A DNA stretch of 10,114 bases from JAENVT01 sp031370745 (lineage in GTDB: Bacteria; Actinomycetota; Acidimicrobiia; Acidimicrobiales; Ilumatobacteraceae), in NCBI GenBank assembly GCA_031370745.1, contig JANMQX010000082.1, positions 1 through 10,114 of the forward strand, written 5' to 3'. A program made the translations under genes and the position numbers. A model generated the notes under the pieces. It searched no databases and was not told the origin of the DNA. It saw only the letters and a list, made by a program, of their open reading frames with translations. Below are positions 1-7,051 of this stretch, piece after piece. The stretch's first letter is position 1. The number at the start of each line of letters is the position of its first letter.

Positions 1-540
1 CCACTCATCATTGTCATCTCCGGCCCTGGTGGCGTAGGCAAGGGAACGATTGTCAACGCGCTTGTGGAGCGCGATCCGAGACTGTGGTTGAGCAGGTCAT
101 GGACAACCCGCCCGCAGCGGCCCGGTGAACCTGACAGTGCATATGTGTTCACCGATCACGCCAGCTTCGAGGATCGCGTCGAGCACGGCGGTTTCCTCGA
201 GTGGACCAAGTTCCTCGACAACTACTACGGCACCCCTCTGCCCGATCTTGCCGACGAACGTGATGTGGTCCTGGAGATCGAGGTCGACGGTGCCGGCCAG
301 GTCAAACACCAACACGGCGACGCGGTGCTGATCTTCGTGCTGCCGCCGTCGCGTGACGAGCAACAACGCCGCCTTCGCGGCCGCGGCGATACCGAGGACA
401 AGGTCGACCAGCGCCTGCGCAAGGCCCTCGACGAGGAACCGGTCGGCCTGGCCATGGCTGATCATGTCGTGGTCAACGACAATCTCGAACGAACGGTGGA
501 CGAGATGTTGGCGATCATTGCTATACATCGGCGTTCATAG
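1..540 (+). CDS. gmk: Guanylate kinase (5'-truncated by window edge)
   Basis: Guanylate kinase phosphorylates GMP (and dGMP) to the diphosphate with ATP, in the cytosol, feeding GTP synthesis. The reading frame is open from base 1, so the start codon lies outside the window; 179 residues are visible, close to the usual 180-210. The P-loop GPGGVGKGT is at visible residues 8-16. The GMP-binding segment follows (SRSWTTRPQRPGEPDSAYVF begins at about residue 30), then GGFLEW and YGTP. The arginine-rich lid RRLRGRGDTEDKVDQRL is near residues 122-138. The family usually has Gly where this protein has Ser in PDSAYVF; the rest of the motif is normal. It heads the row that continues with rpoZ 59 bases downstream, the standard actinobacterial pairing. 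Identification is secure; only the N-terminus is missing. Confidence 0.96.
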   Translation, partial: PLIIVISGPGGVGKGTIVNALVERDPRLWLSRSWTTRPQRPGEPDSAYVFTDHASFEDRVEHGGFLEWTKFLDNYYGTPLPDLADERDVVLEIEVDGAGQVKHQHGDAVLIFVLPPSRDEQQRRLRGRGDTEDKVDQRLRKALDEEPVGLAMADHVVVNDNLERTVDEMLAIIAIHRRS

Positions 541-567
541 CAAGCGCCACGTTGGCCCGCAGTCGGG

Positions 568-592
568 TACACTGACAAACCGCTTCAGGAGG
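568..592 (+). promoter_or_regulatory. rpoZ leader: strong Shine-Dalgarno and possible -10
   Basis: AGGAGG at 587-592 lies 7 bases before the ATG at 600 and decides the rpoZ start over the in-frame ATGs at 621 and 624. TACACT at 568-573 fits the actinobacterial -10 pattern TANNNT and would give a leader of about 20 bases, but I see no good -35 at the usual distance. The ribosome binding site is well supported; the internal promoter is only possible. Confidence 0.5.
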
Positions 593-599
593 CTGAACT

Positions 600-899
600 A
601 TGGCTCGCGCCCACGACACGATGATGAACCCCGCGATCGAGGATTTGCTCGACACGGTCGACTCCAAGTTCAGCTTGGTCACCCTTGCGGCCCGGCGGGC
701 ACGTCAGATCAACTCGTACTTCAACCAGCTCGGCGATGGGCTCGGGCACATGGTTCCGCCCCAGGTCAGCTCGATTGCCCGCAAGCCTCTGAGCATTGGC
801 TTCGAGGAGATTGCCGCTCACAAGATCGTGCGCGTCGAGCTTCCGGACCCTGCCGACGAGACCGCTGCCGACGAAGCAAGCGACGACACCGTCGCCTGA
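600..899 (+). CDS. rpoZ: RNA polymerase omega subunit
   Basis: Omega binds the beta-prime subunit and helps assemble and stabilise RNA polymerase. The 99-residue product has the family core: VDSKFSLVTLAARRARQIN at about 20-38, then YFNQLGDG, then the second conserved helix SSIARKPLSIGFEEIAAHKI at about 57-76. The acidic tail (DPADETAADEASDD) is typical of actinobacterial omegas. The length matches the family (about 90-110). The start at 600 has a perfect Shine-Dalgarno, and the first conserved residues lie well downstream of it. It sits between gmk (59-base gap) and coaBC (21-base gap), the common actinobacterial arrangement. Confidence 0.95.
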   Translation: MARAHDTMMNPAIEDLLDTVDSKFSLVTLAARRARQINSYFNQLGDGLGHMVPPQVSSIARKPLSIGFEEIAAHKIVRVELPDPADETAADEASDDTVA

Positions 900-920
900 T
901 CCAATAGCCACACAACCTCC

Positions 921-2171
921 ATGCTCACCGGCAAATGCATCGTGCTCGGTGTCACCGGGGGAATAGCTGCATACAAGTCTGTCGACGTGTGTCGACGTCT
1001 TGTCGATGCGGGGGCGCACGTCATTCCGGTGATGACCACGGGGGCCCAGCGCTTCCTCGGCGCGACCACGTTGTCGGCCCTGGCCAGCGAACCAGTGCAC
1101 ACCAGCCTGTGGGACGAGGACACGCCGATTCCTCACACCAAACTCGGCCAATCGGCCGACCTGGTACTGATCGTGCCAGCCACGGCCCGGCTGATCGGGG
1201 CCTACGCCGGCGGCCTGTCGACCGACTTGTTGTCAAACGTTCTGCTGGCGACTCGCGCCCCGGTGATCGTCTGCCCGGCAATGCACACCGAGATGTGGGA
1301 GCACCCGGCCGTCATCGACAACATCGCAACGCTGCGCCGCCGCGGCGTGCACATCGTCGAACCCGACGAAGGCCGGTTGGCCGGCGGCGACTCGGGCAAG
1401 GGTCGTTTGGCATCGCCCGAGCGCATCGTTGCCGAGGTCGAGCGCGTGCTGGGCGGTGGAGCTCTCGCAGGTCTGCACGTAGTGGTCACGGCCGGCGGCA
1501 CGCGCGAGCCCATCGACGCGGTGCGCGTCATCGCCAACCGCAGCAGTGGCAAGCAGGGCTATGCAGTCGCCGCGGAGGCGCTCGCCCTCGGTGCCAGGGT
1601 CAGCCTGATCTCGACGGTCGGCCTGCCCACGCCGTGCGGTGCCGAGTTGCACCAGGTCGAGACCGCTGCCGAGATGCAGAAAGCTGTGGAGCGACTCGCA
1701 TCATCAGCCGACGTCATAGTGATGGCCGCGGCAGTTGCCGATTTCCGGCCGAAGGTCGCTGAGGCCGCGAAGTTGAAGAAAGACGCCGGCGTGCCCGAGA
1801 TCGTCCTCGAGCCGACGACCGACATACTCGCCGCGCTCGGCGCGAACAAGACTCCCGGCCAGACACTGGTCGGCTTCGCTGCCGAGACCAGCGACATGCT
1901 GGCGAACGCGGCGGCCAAGCTGCGCAGCAAACACCTCGATCTGATCGTGGCCAATGACGTCAGCGCGCCGCAGGTCGGCTTCCAGCACGACACCAACGCC
2001 GTGACGATTCTTCGCCGCGAAGGCGCTCCGCGCACGGTCGCGCTCACGGACAAGCGTTCGGTCGCCAGGGCGATACTGGAATGTGTCGCCGAACTGCGAT
2101 CTGGTGTAAGTAGTAACGGCCCGACCTCAACCTCAAACCACAACCCAAGCGATTCAGGAGCAGCCCAGTGA
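921..2171 (+). CDS. coaBC: Bifunctional phosphopantothenoylcysteine decarboxylase / phosphopantothenate-cysteine ligase
   Basis: CoaBC carries out two steps of coenzyme A synthesis: CoaB couples cysteine to 4'-phosphopantothenate (CTP-dependent in most bacteria) and FMN-dependent CoaC decarboxylates the product to 4'-phosphopantetheine. The 416-residue length is normal. The CoaC half (about 1-175) has the flavoprotein start LGVTGGIAAYK (9-19), the likely catalytic His72 in PHTKL, PATAR (86-90) and PAMHTEMW (119-126). The CoaB half (about 184-395) has VVVTAGGTREPID (187-199), NRSSGKQG (206-213, Asn equivalent to E. coli Asn210), AAAVADFRP (269-277) and KLKK (284-287). Two CoaC positions differ from E. 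coli Dfp: Asn of PAMN is His122, and the flap segment GRLAGGDSGKGRL (151-163) has no Cys. From memory, mycobacterial CoaBC shares the His and this flap pattern, so I treat these as lineage traits. The last 20 or so residues are low-complexity Ser/Thr/Asn. There is no clear Shine-Dalgarno; the start is chosen because conserved sequence begins about 6 residues in. Confidence 0.95.
   Translation: MLTGKCIVLGVTGGIAAYKSVDVCRRLVDAGAHVIPVMTTGAQRFLGATTLSALASEPVHTSLWDEDTPIPHTKLGQSADLVLIVPATARLIGAYAGGLSTDLLSNVLLATRAPVIVCPAMHTEMWEHPAVIDNIATLRRRGVHIVEPDEGRLAGGDSGKGRLASPERIVAEVERVLGGGALAGLHVVVTAGGTREPIDAVRVIANRSSGKQGYAVAAEALALGARVSLISTVGLPTPCGAELHQVETAAEMQKAVERLASSADVIVMAAAVADFRPKVAEAAKLKKDAGVPEIVLEPTTDILAALGANKTPGQTLVGFAAETSDMLANAAAKLRSKHLDLIVANDVSAPQVGFQHDTNAVTILRREGAPRTVALTDKRSVARAILECVAELRSGVSSNGPTSTSNHNPSDSGAAQ
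2156..2171 (+). promoter_or_regulatory. coaBC/metK junction: Shine-Dalgarno and GTGA overlap
   Basis: AGGAG at 2156-2160 is followed after 7 bases by the GTG start of metK at 2168-2170, which overlaps the TGA stop of coaBC (2169-2171). The arrangement supports translational coupling and fixes a GTG start for metK. No riboswitch can fit upstream, because the upstream sequence is coaBC coding sequence. Confidence 0.75.
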
Positions 2172-3364
2172 GCAACTACACGTTCACCTCGGAAAGCGTG
2201 ACAGAGGGCCATCCCGACAAGATGGCCGATCAGGTCAGCGACGCGGTCCTCGATGCGATCCTCACAGAGGATCCCAACGGCCGAGTTGCCTGCGAGACGC
2301 TGCTCACCACCGGGCTGTGCGTGGTCGCCGGCGAAATCACGACGAGCGCCTACGTCGACATCCCGAAGTTGGCCCGGCAGGTCATCAACGGCATCGGCTA
2401 CGACAACGCGCTGTACGGTTTCGACGGCAACACCTGCGGTGTGATCGTTTCGATCGATGAGCAGAGTGGCGACATCGCCCAAGGCGTCGATCTCAGCGAA
2501 GAGGTGCGCGGCGGTCGAAGCGGCGAAGACATCATCAACGCCCAGGGTGCTGGCGATCAGGGAATGATGTTCGGCTACGCCTGCGACGACACGCCCGATC
2601 TCATGCCGTTGCCGATCTGGCTGGCACATCGCATGGCCGAGAAGCTCACCGACGTTCGCAAGGCCGGCGCTGTGCCGTATCTGCGCCCCGATGGCAAGAC
2701 TCAGGTCACCTTCGAATACGACAGCAGCGGCAGGCCCACTCGTCTCGTCGCTGCTCTGATCTCGACACAGCACCAAGACGGCGTCGACCGCGACACTGTG
2801 ATTCGCCCCGACTTGATCGAGCAGGTCATCCGGCCCGTCGTGCCGGCGCAGTTCGCAGACGATGACTACAACGTGTACATCAACCCCACTGGCAAGTTCG
2901 TGATCGGCGGCCCTCACGGCGACACGGGCCTCACCGGCCGCAAGATCATTGTCGACACCTACGGCGGCATGGGTCGCCACGGCGGCGGTGCCTTCAGCGG
3001 CAAGGATCCGTCGAAGGTCGACCGGTCGGCTGCATACGCGGCGCGTTGGGTGGCCAAGCACGTGGTTGCGTCCGGCGCGGCAACGCGGTGCGAGGTGCAG
3101 GTGGCGTACGCCATCGGCATGGCCCAGCCGATGAGCATCCTCGTCGAGACGTTTGGCACCAACACCGTCGACAACGACAAGATCGTGGCCGCGGTGCGCG
3201 ACGTGTTCGACCTTCGTCCGGCAGCGATCGTGCGCGACCTCGATCTGAAGCGCCCGATCTATCGCAAGACTGCGGCATACGGACACTTCGGGCGGGCACT
3301 GCCGGAGTTCACATGGGAAGCTGTCAGCAGGCTTGCCGACTACACGGCCGCTGTCGGCCTGTAA
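2168..3364 (+). CDS. metK: S-adenosylmethionine synthetase (methionine adenosyltransferase)
   Basis: MetK makes S-adenosylmethionine from methionine and ATP, releasing phosphate and pyrophosphate, as a cytosolic tetramer. The 398-residue product is full length and has all the signature motifs: SVTEGHPDK (10-18, with the ATP- and metal-binding His15 and Asp17), GAGDQGMMFGYA (127-138), INPTGKFVIGGPHGDTGLTG (238-257) and the glycine-rich loop GGGAFSGKDPSKVDRSAAY (272-290). Catalytic lysines and aspartates in these motifs are present, so the enzyme should be active. It starts at GTG overlapping the coaBC stop, and conserved sequence (YTFTSESVTEGHPDK) begins at residue 4, which supports that start. 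S-adenosylmethionine made here would be the methyl donor for the RsmC-type enzyme encoded near 9342-9932, although the two genes are not in one operon. Confidence 0.98.
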   Translation: MSNYTFTSESVTEGHPDKMADQVSDAVLDAILTEDPNGRVACETLLTTGLCVVAGEITTSAYVDIPKLARQVINGIGYDNALYGFDGNTCGVIVSIDEQSGDIAQGVDLSEEVRGGRSGEDIINAQGAGDQGMMFGYACDDTPDLMPLPIWLAHRMAEKLTDVRKAGAVPYLRPDGKTQVTFEYDSSGRPTRLVAALISTQHQDGVDRDTVIRPDLIEQVIRPVVPAQFADDDYNVYINPTGKFVIGGPHGDTGLTGRKIIVDTYGGMGRHGGGAFSGKDPSKVDRSAAYAARWVAKHVVASGAATRCEVQVAYAIGMAQPMSILVETFGTNTVDNDKIVAAVRDVFDLRPAAIVRDLDLKRPIYRKTAAYGHFGRALPEFTWEAVSRLADYTAAVGL

Positions 3365-3384
3365 TCCTCTAGCGTCGCCGGGCA

Positions 3385-5091
3385 ATGGACCCGTCGTCGC
3401 TGCTGGTCGCTCGCGTCGTCCCCGACGTGACCGGTCTCGACAAACAGTTCGACTACCTCGTCCCTGACTCGCTGGGCAACCGCGTGGCGATTGGATCGAT
3501 GGTTCGGGTGCCGCTTCACGGACGGCGCGTTGGCGGTTGGGTCGTGTCGCTTGGTCCGCCGGATGGATCGATTGCTGTCGACCGTCTCGTACCGCTGGCG
3601 AAATGGTCCGGGATCGGGCCATCGGCAGAGATCGTCGATCTGGCGCGTTGGGCATCGCTGCGTTGGGGCGCCGGACGACTGCGGCCCCTGCTCGTTGCAG
3701 CAAGCCCTCCAGGGATGGTCTCCTCGCTGCCAACCGCGACTGCTGGTCCCGATCGGCCCGCAACCGGCGCGCTTCCTCGCCTGATTCGCCTGCCACCGAC
3801 CAGCGATCAGATTGCGGCCGTCCTGGAGGCACTCGCCGGTGGGCCCACCCTCGTCATCCATCCATCGGTCGACGAGGCACGACGCCTCGCTGCTCGACTG
3901 CGCCAAGAAGGCTTCTCGACTGCCGTGCACCCCGAGCAGTGGGCGCGCGCAGCCGCGGGCGTCGATGTGGTGATCGGAGGGCGCAGCGCGGTGTGGTCGC
4001 CGTGCGCAGGACTGCGGTCGATCGTCGTGCTCGACGAACACGACGAGGCCTTGCAGGAGGAACGATCGCCAACGTGGCACGGCCGCGACGTCGCTATCGA
4101 ACGTGCCCGACTCGCCGGCGTGGCGTGTGTACTCGTCTCACCGTGCCCATCCGCCGCCGCCCTGTTTTGGGCCGAGGATTCCTTCCGACGCCCTTCCCTC
4201 GCTGAAGAGCGCGTTGGCTGGCCCATTCTCGAGATCGTCGATCGCACCCGAGAGGAGCCGTGGAAGCGATCGTTGCTCACATCACCGTTGATCCAACATC
4301 TCCGGCATTCCGGTCAGCGCGTCATCTGTGTCCACAACACGAAGGGCCGGGCGCGGTTGTTGGCCTGCCGCACGTGCAAATCGTTGCAACGCTGCGAGAA
4401 GTGCCAGGCCGCAGTGATGCAGGACGACAGCGGTTTGCTGGTGTGCCGTCGATGCGGAACCGTTCGCCCAGTGGTGTGCCAGGTCTGCGGATCCGGCGCG
4501 CTCTCGCTGATTCGTCCGGGCGTCAGCAGGCTGCGGGAGGAAATCGAGGCGGCTGCGGCCAGGCCCGTTGGAGTGGTCACCGGCGACAGCGACTCGCTGC
4601 CGGACTGCGATGTGCTGATCGGCACCGAGGCCGTGCTGCATCGTGCAGGAAGAGCCGACGTGGTCGCGTTCCTCGACCTCGATGGGGAGCTGCTGGCTCC
4701 GCGCTATCGAGCGGCGGAGCAGGCGATGGCACTGCTGGCAAGGGCGGCACGGCTTGTCGGTGGCAGAAGCGGTGGCGGGCGGTTGCTCGTGCAGACGTTC
4801 TTGCCGCGACACGAGGTGTTGCAAGCCGTTTTGCACGCCGATCCATCACGGGTGGCCAAGGTAGAGCTGAGCCGGCGCGAGCTGCTGGGACTACCGCCGT
4901 TCGCCGCGTTGGCTGCGGTGTTGGGTGTCGGCGCATCTGAGTTCGCCGCGGCGACTGGGCTCGAAGCGTCGGCGAGCGGCGACGTCGTGTTGCTTCGCGC
5001 GCCGACGTGGGACGAACTCGGCGCGGCGATCTCTGCTGCTCCTCGCCCGAAAGGTTCACGTCTCAGGATCGAAGTCGACCCCGCTCGCTGA
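3385..5091 (+). CDS. priA: Degenerate actinobacterial PriA (replication restart protein)
   Basis: PriA recognises stalled forks and helps reload the replicative helicase. This 568-residue protein is shorter than enterobacterial PriA (about 730). The N-terminal DNA-binding part (about 5-110) is recognisable from ARVVPDVTGLDKQFDYLVP (9-27) and GWVV (51-54). The zinc domain keeps all eight cysteines: C328, C331, C337, C340, C354, C357, C365 and C368. The helicase part is eroded. No GxxGxGKT Walker A is visible where expected (about 135-160), while VVLDEHDEALQEE (214-226) stands in for the DEEH box. GRSAVWSP (199-206), LIGTEAVLHR (411-420) and the C-terminal ELSRRELLGLPPF (494-506) match helicase-core relatives. 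Actinobacterial PriA proteins are generally described as lacking a working helicase motor, so this is probably a structural restart or DNA-binding factor. It starts 20 bases after metK without a clear Shine-Dalgarno. Confidence 0.93.
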   Translation: MDPSSLLVARVVPDVTGLDKQFDYLVPDSLGNRVAIGSMVRVPLHGRRVGGWVVSLGPPDGSIAVDRLVPLAKWSGIGPSAEIVDLARWASLRWGAGRLRPLLVAASPPGMVSSLPTATAGPDRPATGALPRLIRLPPTSDQIAAVLEALAGGPTLVIHPSVDEARRLAARLRQEGFSTAVHPEQWARAAAGVDVVIGGRSAVWSPCAGLRSIVVLDEHDEALQEERSPTWHGRDVAIERARLAGVACVLVSPCPSAAALFWAEDSFRRPSLAEERVGWPILEIVDRTREEPWKRSLLTSPLIQHLRHSGQRVICVHNTKGRARLLACRTCKSLQRCEKCQAAVMQDDSGLLVCRRCGTVRPVVCQVCGSGALSLIRPGVSRLREEIEAAAARPVGVVTGDSDSLPDCDVLIGTEAVLHRAGRADVVAFLDLDGELLAPRYRAAEQAMALLARAARLVGGRSGGGRLLVQTFLPRHEVLQAVLHADPSRVAKVELSRRELLGLPPFAALAAVLGVGASEFAAATGLEASASGDVVLLRAPTWDELGAAISAAPRPKGSRLRIEVDPAR

Positions 5092-5094
5092 TTC

Positions 5095-5138
5095 CCGTTG
5101 GGGGATTGACAAACGGCGCGTGGGGGTTCTCCCAACGG
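5095..5138 (+). terminator. Stem-loop after priA, possible end of the housekeeping operon
   Basis: An 8-bp perfect inverted repeat (CCGTTGGG at 5095-5102 with CCCAACGG at 5131-5138) extends inward by three more pairs, one of them G-U, giving an 11-bp stem with a 22-base loop. It begins 4 bases after the priA stop. No T-run follows on the plus strand, so it is not a classical intrinsic terminator; actinobacteria often use such structures. Function is inferred from position alone. Confidence 0.4.
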
Positions 5139-5156
5139 CGAAAGGGCGTGGTCGCC

Positions 5157-5345
5157 ATGAACAAGACCAAGATCCGTACCCTGTTTGGAAGTGTTGTACT
5201 GATGGCAGCGCTGGACAATCGTCAGATGATTTGTCTCGGAAGTCATGACGCAACCAGTTGGAGTCGATTTGGCTGGGTGAATGCCGGCCCTCGGCACGGT
5301 GCGTCCATGAGGGTGCCGTCGGGTTTTCGAATGTGGAGGTTGTGA
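5157..5345 (+). pseudogene. Possible 5' remnant of a secreted or membrane protein gene
   Basis: The 62-codon frame starts at ATG 5157, with AAAGGG at 5141-5146 as a weak upstream ribosome site. The first 19 residues, MNKTKIRTLFGSVVLMAAL, look like a signal peptide or membrane anchor: a basic N-region and then a hydrophobic run. After that the sequence becomes charged and shapeless, and from 5243 it is antisense to the HNH gene, so the tail is almost surely not native. One reading is that the start of a gene formerly downstream of priA survived while the rest was replaced by the HNH locus. It could equally be a chance frame. I recognise no family. Confidence 0.25.
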
Positions 5346-6469
5346 GTATCGCCGAGCAGGCCCCAGCCGGGTGAGTGCAAGTAGTGGTGGTGCGCCGAGC
5401 AGAACAATCCCATTTCATCCAGATCGGTCGGACCGTCATCCTTGACAACTTCTTTGAAATGGTGCGCTTCGCACCATCCCGGCCGCCGATCACACCCAGG
5501 CCATCGACATCCACCATCGCGAGCGACCATTGCGTAGTACTGCGAGTCAGACGCCAACCGTGTCGTCGTCCCATAGTCAAGAACCGCCGATTTCCCGCGG
5601 GTGACGACTCGGTTCAACTCGGCATCACAACACAACTGGCGCACCGCACCCCCCGACACTGTGGCGTCGAGTCCGATGATCACGCCGCGTGCCGTGCCGC
5701 GCTCGACAACAGTCTCGAACGGCACCGTCATCAAAACCTTGGGACGCTCGCGCCCACCCGTCAACGTCCCCGAGTTGTACGCCTGACAGAGTTCGATGAA
5801 CGCGTCGGCGATGCGGGTGTGGTGCGGCCGGGCCGTCTCGTCGGCATAGGCCGCGCCGGCAATGTGATCCAGTGTGGCGCGGACGTGGGCGACATCGATG
5901 GGCATCAGAAGACCTTTGACGTCGTACATCCCGTCGCCGTTCGCGGTGAACGTCAGATGCCGTTTCAGACGGAGTCGTTCTTCCCGCTCGGCATCCCCGG
6001 CAGGGTCGGACATGGCTAACCACTGCTCGAGACCGCGCCGGGTGTCGCGGGGAGACCCCGCCGCGATCTGGACGAGCAGTTCAGCATCATCAGCGAACCG
6101 TTCCTCACCGACCACTGCACCGAGCAGGCGGGCGTTGTCGACCGACAACGAGCCGTCGGCCATCTTCTCGGCGACGATCGGCGCCGCTGCCAACGTCTCG
6201 GCGAGACGGAGCTGATCACGCGCCGAACGCATCGACACATTCGTCTGCTCTGAGAGCCAGGCCTCGACAGATGTCGCCCCGGCGACGCGCCACGCCTCAG
6301 CCTGGGTAGCGGTATGCACAACGCGAGCGATCTCGGCTTCCAGGCGGGTCGAAACCCGACGCAGGTCGGTCACCATCTCTCCGACCTGAACTGACGAGAG
6401 CGCTGTCAAATCTGCCGCCGCACAGCGCGACAGCGCCTCCCCGAGTGCGGTGACGAGTTCGCTAGCCAT
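5243..6469 (-). CDS. DUF222 / HNH endonuclease domain protein (13E12-type)
   Basis: This 408-residue protein belongs to the DUF222 plus HNH family, abundant and often multicopy in actinobacteria and related to the mycobacterial 13E12 repeat proteins. The helical DUF222 region spans about 1-260 (for example SMRSARDQLRLAETLAAAP at 79-97 and HVRATLDHIAG at 195-205). The C-terminal HNH module is at about 309-371: RDGGCRWPGC (317-326), CEAHH (333-337), FCSAHHHYLH (356-365). Putative zinc cysteines and the catalytic His pair are present. The residue usually Asn in TDLDN is Glu351, which might reduce activity. The start is ATG at 6469, preceded by GGGAGG only 2 bases upstream. A longer frame back to GTG 6622 is possible but would run through the SOS palindrome at 6489-6502, so I prefer the shorter form. 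It is convergent with priA and divergent from the DUF2652 gene. The biological role of the family is not established; a DNA-damage-induced nuclease or a mobile-element role are both plausible. Confidence 0.9.
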   Translation of the reverse strand: MASELVTALGEALSRCAAADLTALSSVQVGEMVTDLRRVSTRLEAEIARVVHTATQAEAWRVAGATSVEAWLSEQTNVSMRSARDQLRLAETLAAAPIVAEKMADGSLSVDNARLLGAVVGEERFADDAELLVQIAAGSPRDTRRGLEQWLAMSDPAGDAEREERLRLKRHLTFTANGDGMYDVKGLLMPIDVAHVRATLDHIAGAAYADETARPHHTRIADAFIELCQAYNSGTLTGGRERPKVLMTVPFETVVERGTARGVIIGLDATVSGGAVRQLCCDAELNRVVTRGKSAVLDYGTTTRLASDSQYYAMVARDGGCRWPGCDRRPGWCEAHHFKEVVKDDGPTDLDEMGLFCSAHHHYLHSPGWGLLGDTHNLHIRKPDGTLMDAPCRGPAFTQPNRLQLVAS

Positions 6470-6478
6470 GACCTCCCA

Positions 6479-6502
6479 GTTATCGTCACGAACGTACGTT
6501 CG
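6479..6502 (-). promoter_or_regulatory. LexA (SOS) box and -10-like element upstream of the HNH gene
   Basis: CGAACGTACGTTCG at 6489-6502 is a perfect 14-base palindrome that matches every position of the Gram-positive/mycobacterial LexA consensus CGAACRNRYGTTYG. It ends 19 bases before the preferred ATG. On the minus strand TTGCGA (-35-like) overlaps its upstream edge, and GATAAC (plus-strand 6479-6484) could be a -10, though the spacing of 15 is short. LexA bound here would block polymerase. If that -10 is right, the transcript would start within a few bases of the ATG, that is, nearly leaderless. The box is seen directly; repression is inferred. LexA control of several 13E12-family genes is reported for Mycobacterium tuberculosis. 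Confidence 0.8.
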
Positions 6503-7051
6503 CAACCACACCAACAAGAAATCCAAATAATCCTGGCGCGCGCAGAGAAGAGCCGAAACGTCTGCTTCCTGGTGTGGTCGAATCACGCGTCCGCAGCGCG
6601 TGTTCGTCGAGGCCCGTGCCACTCACCGCGTTTTCAAACTGTCCGCAGGAACCGTGCACGCCGATCGGCGGCTGTGCGCTCGTTGATCAACTACGGAACC
6701 TGGGGTGTCAGCGCGGTCATGTTGAGCGGTGACGTCATACCGATCACCGAAACGATGAGCCTCACGTCCCGAGGTGCGTCTCGGTGGATGGACTACCTCT
6801 CGGCCAAGCTCGGTCTTCTCTCACCCACCTCACGAGTAGCGCAGATTGCCCCGGTCCGGCGCGCCGGCGGGTGCATGATCGGCAATGCAGAGCGACGAGT
6901 ACCCATCGGCAGATATGGCGCGCCTCCTAACAGCACTTTGTGGACGCGCGCACGGGCGCCACGGCCTGAGCCACAATGGTCCCTTTGGCCGCCTGATACG
7001 CTCCGGTTCCCCGGAAGGCTGTCGGCCCTTCTCCGGCTGGGCGAGGCGTCA
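6503..7051. other. 549-base stretch with no convincing gene
   Basis: This lies between the divergent HNH and DUF2652 genes. The 30 or so bases next to the SOS box (6503-6535) are AT-richer than their surroundings and look like promoter-proximal DNA for the HNH gene. The frame of the DUF2652 gene stays open back to 6572, but the added 160 residues are Arg/Pro/Ser-rich without any domain, as expected from GC-rich non-coding sequence. I see no RNA gene or long repeat. The DUF2652 promoter should be here, but I could not pick one reliably. Confidence 0.5.

Noticed and set aside
1278..1301. PAMHTEMW in CoaC instead of PAMN, as a possible defective active site
   Set aside because: As I recall, mycobacterial CoaBC has the same His, so it is a lineage variant and no sign of inactivation.
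2101..2167. SAM riboswitch before metK
   Set aside because: The sequence is the coaBC 3' coding end and overlaps the metK start; I see no aptamer-like stems.
1559..3832. A 757-codon open frame on the minus strand
   Set aside because: It lies opposite coaBC, metK and priA, which are all secure; the translation is Arg/Ala-rich without any domain. It is a GC-rich antisense shadow.
5106..5111. TTGACA as a -35 box for the short frame at 5157
   Set aside because: There is no -10-like hexamer 16-18 bases downstream, and the site lies inside the post-priA stem-loop region.
5214..5235. Imperfect hairpin 3' of the HNH gene as its terminator
   Set aside because: The stem is short, bulged and contains a G-U pair, and no T-run follows on the minus strand; too weak to call.
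6730..6737. TGACGTCA palindrome upstream of the cyclase-like gene (CRE-like)
   Set aside because: The CRE site is eukaryotic; bacterial CRP sites have a different spacing (TGTGA-N6-TCACA). An 8-base palindrome is expected by chance in a window of this size.
6572..7051. Upstream extension of the DUF2652 frame by 160 residues
   Set aside because: The added residues have no recognisable domain and the ATG at 7052 has GAGG at a good distance with family sequence starting right after it.
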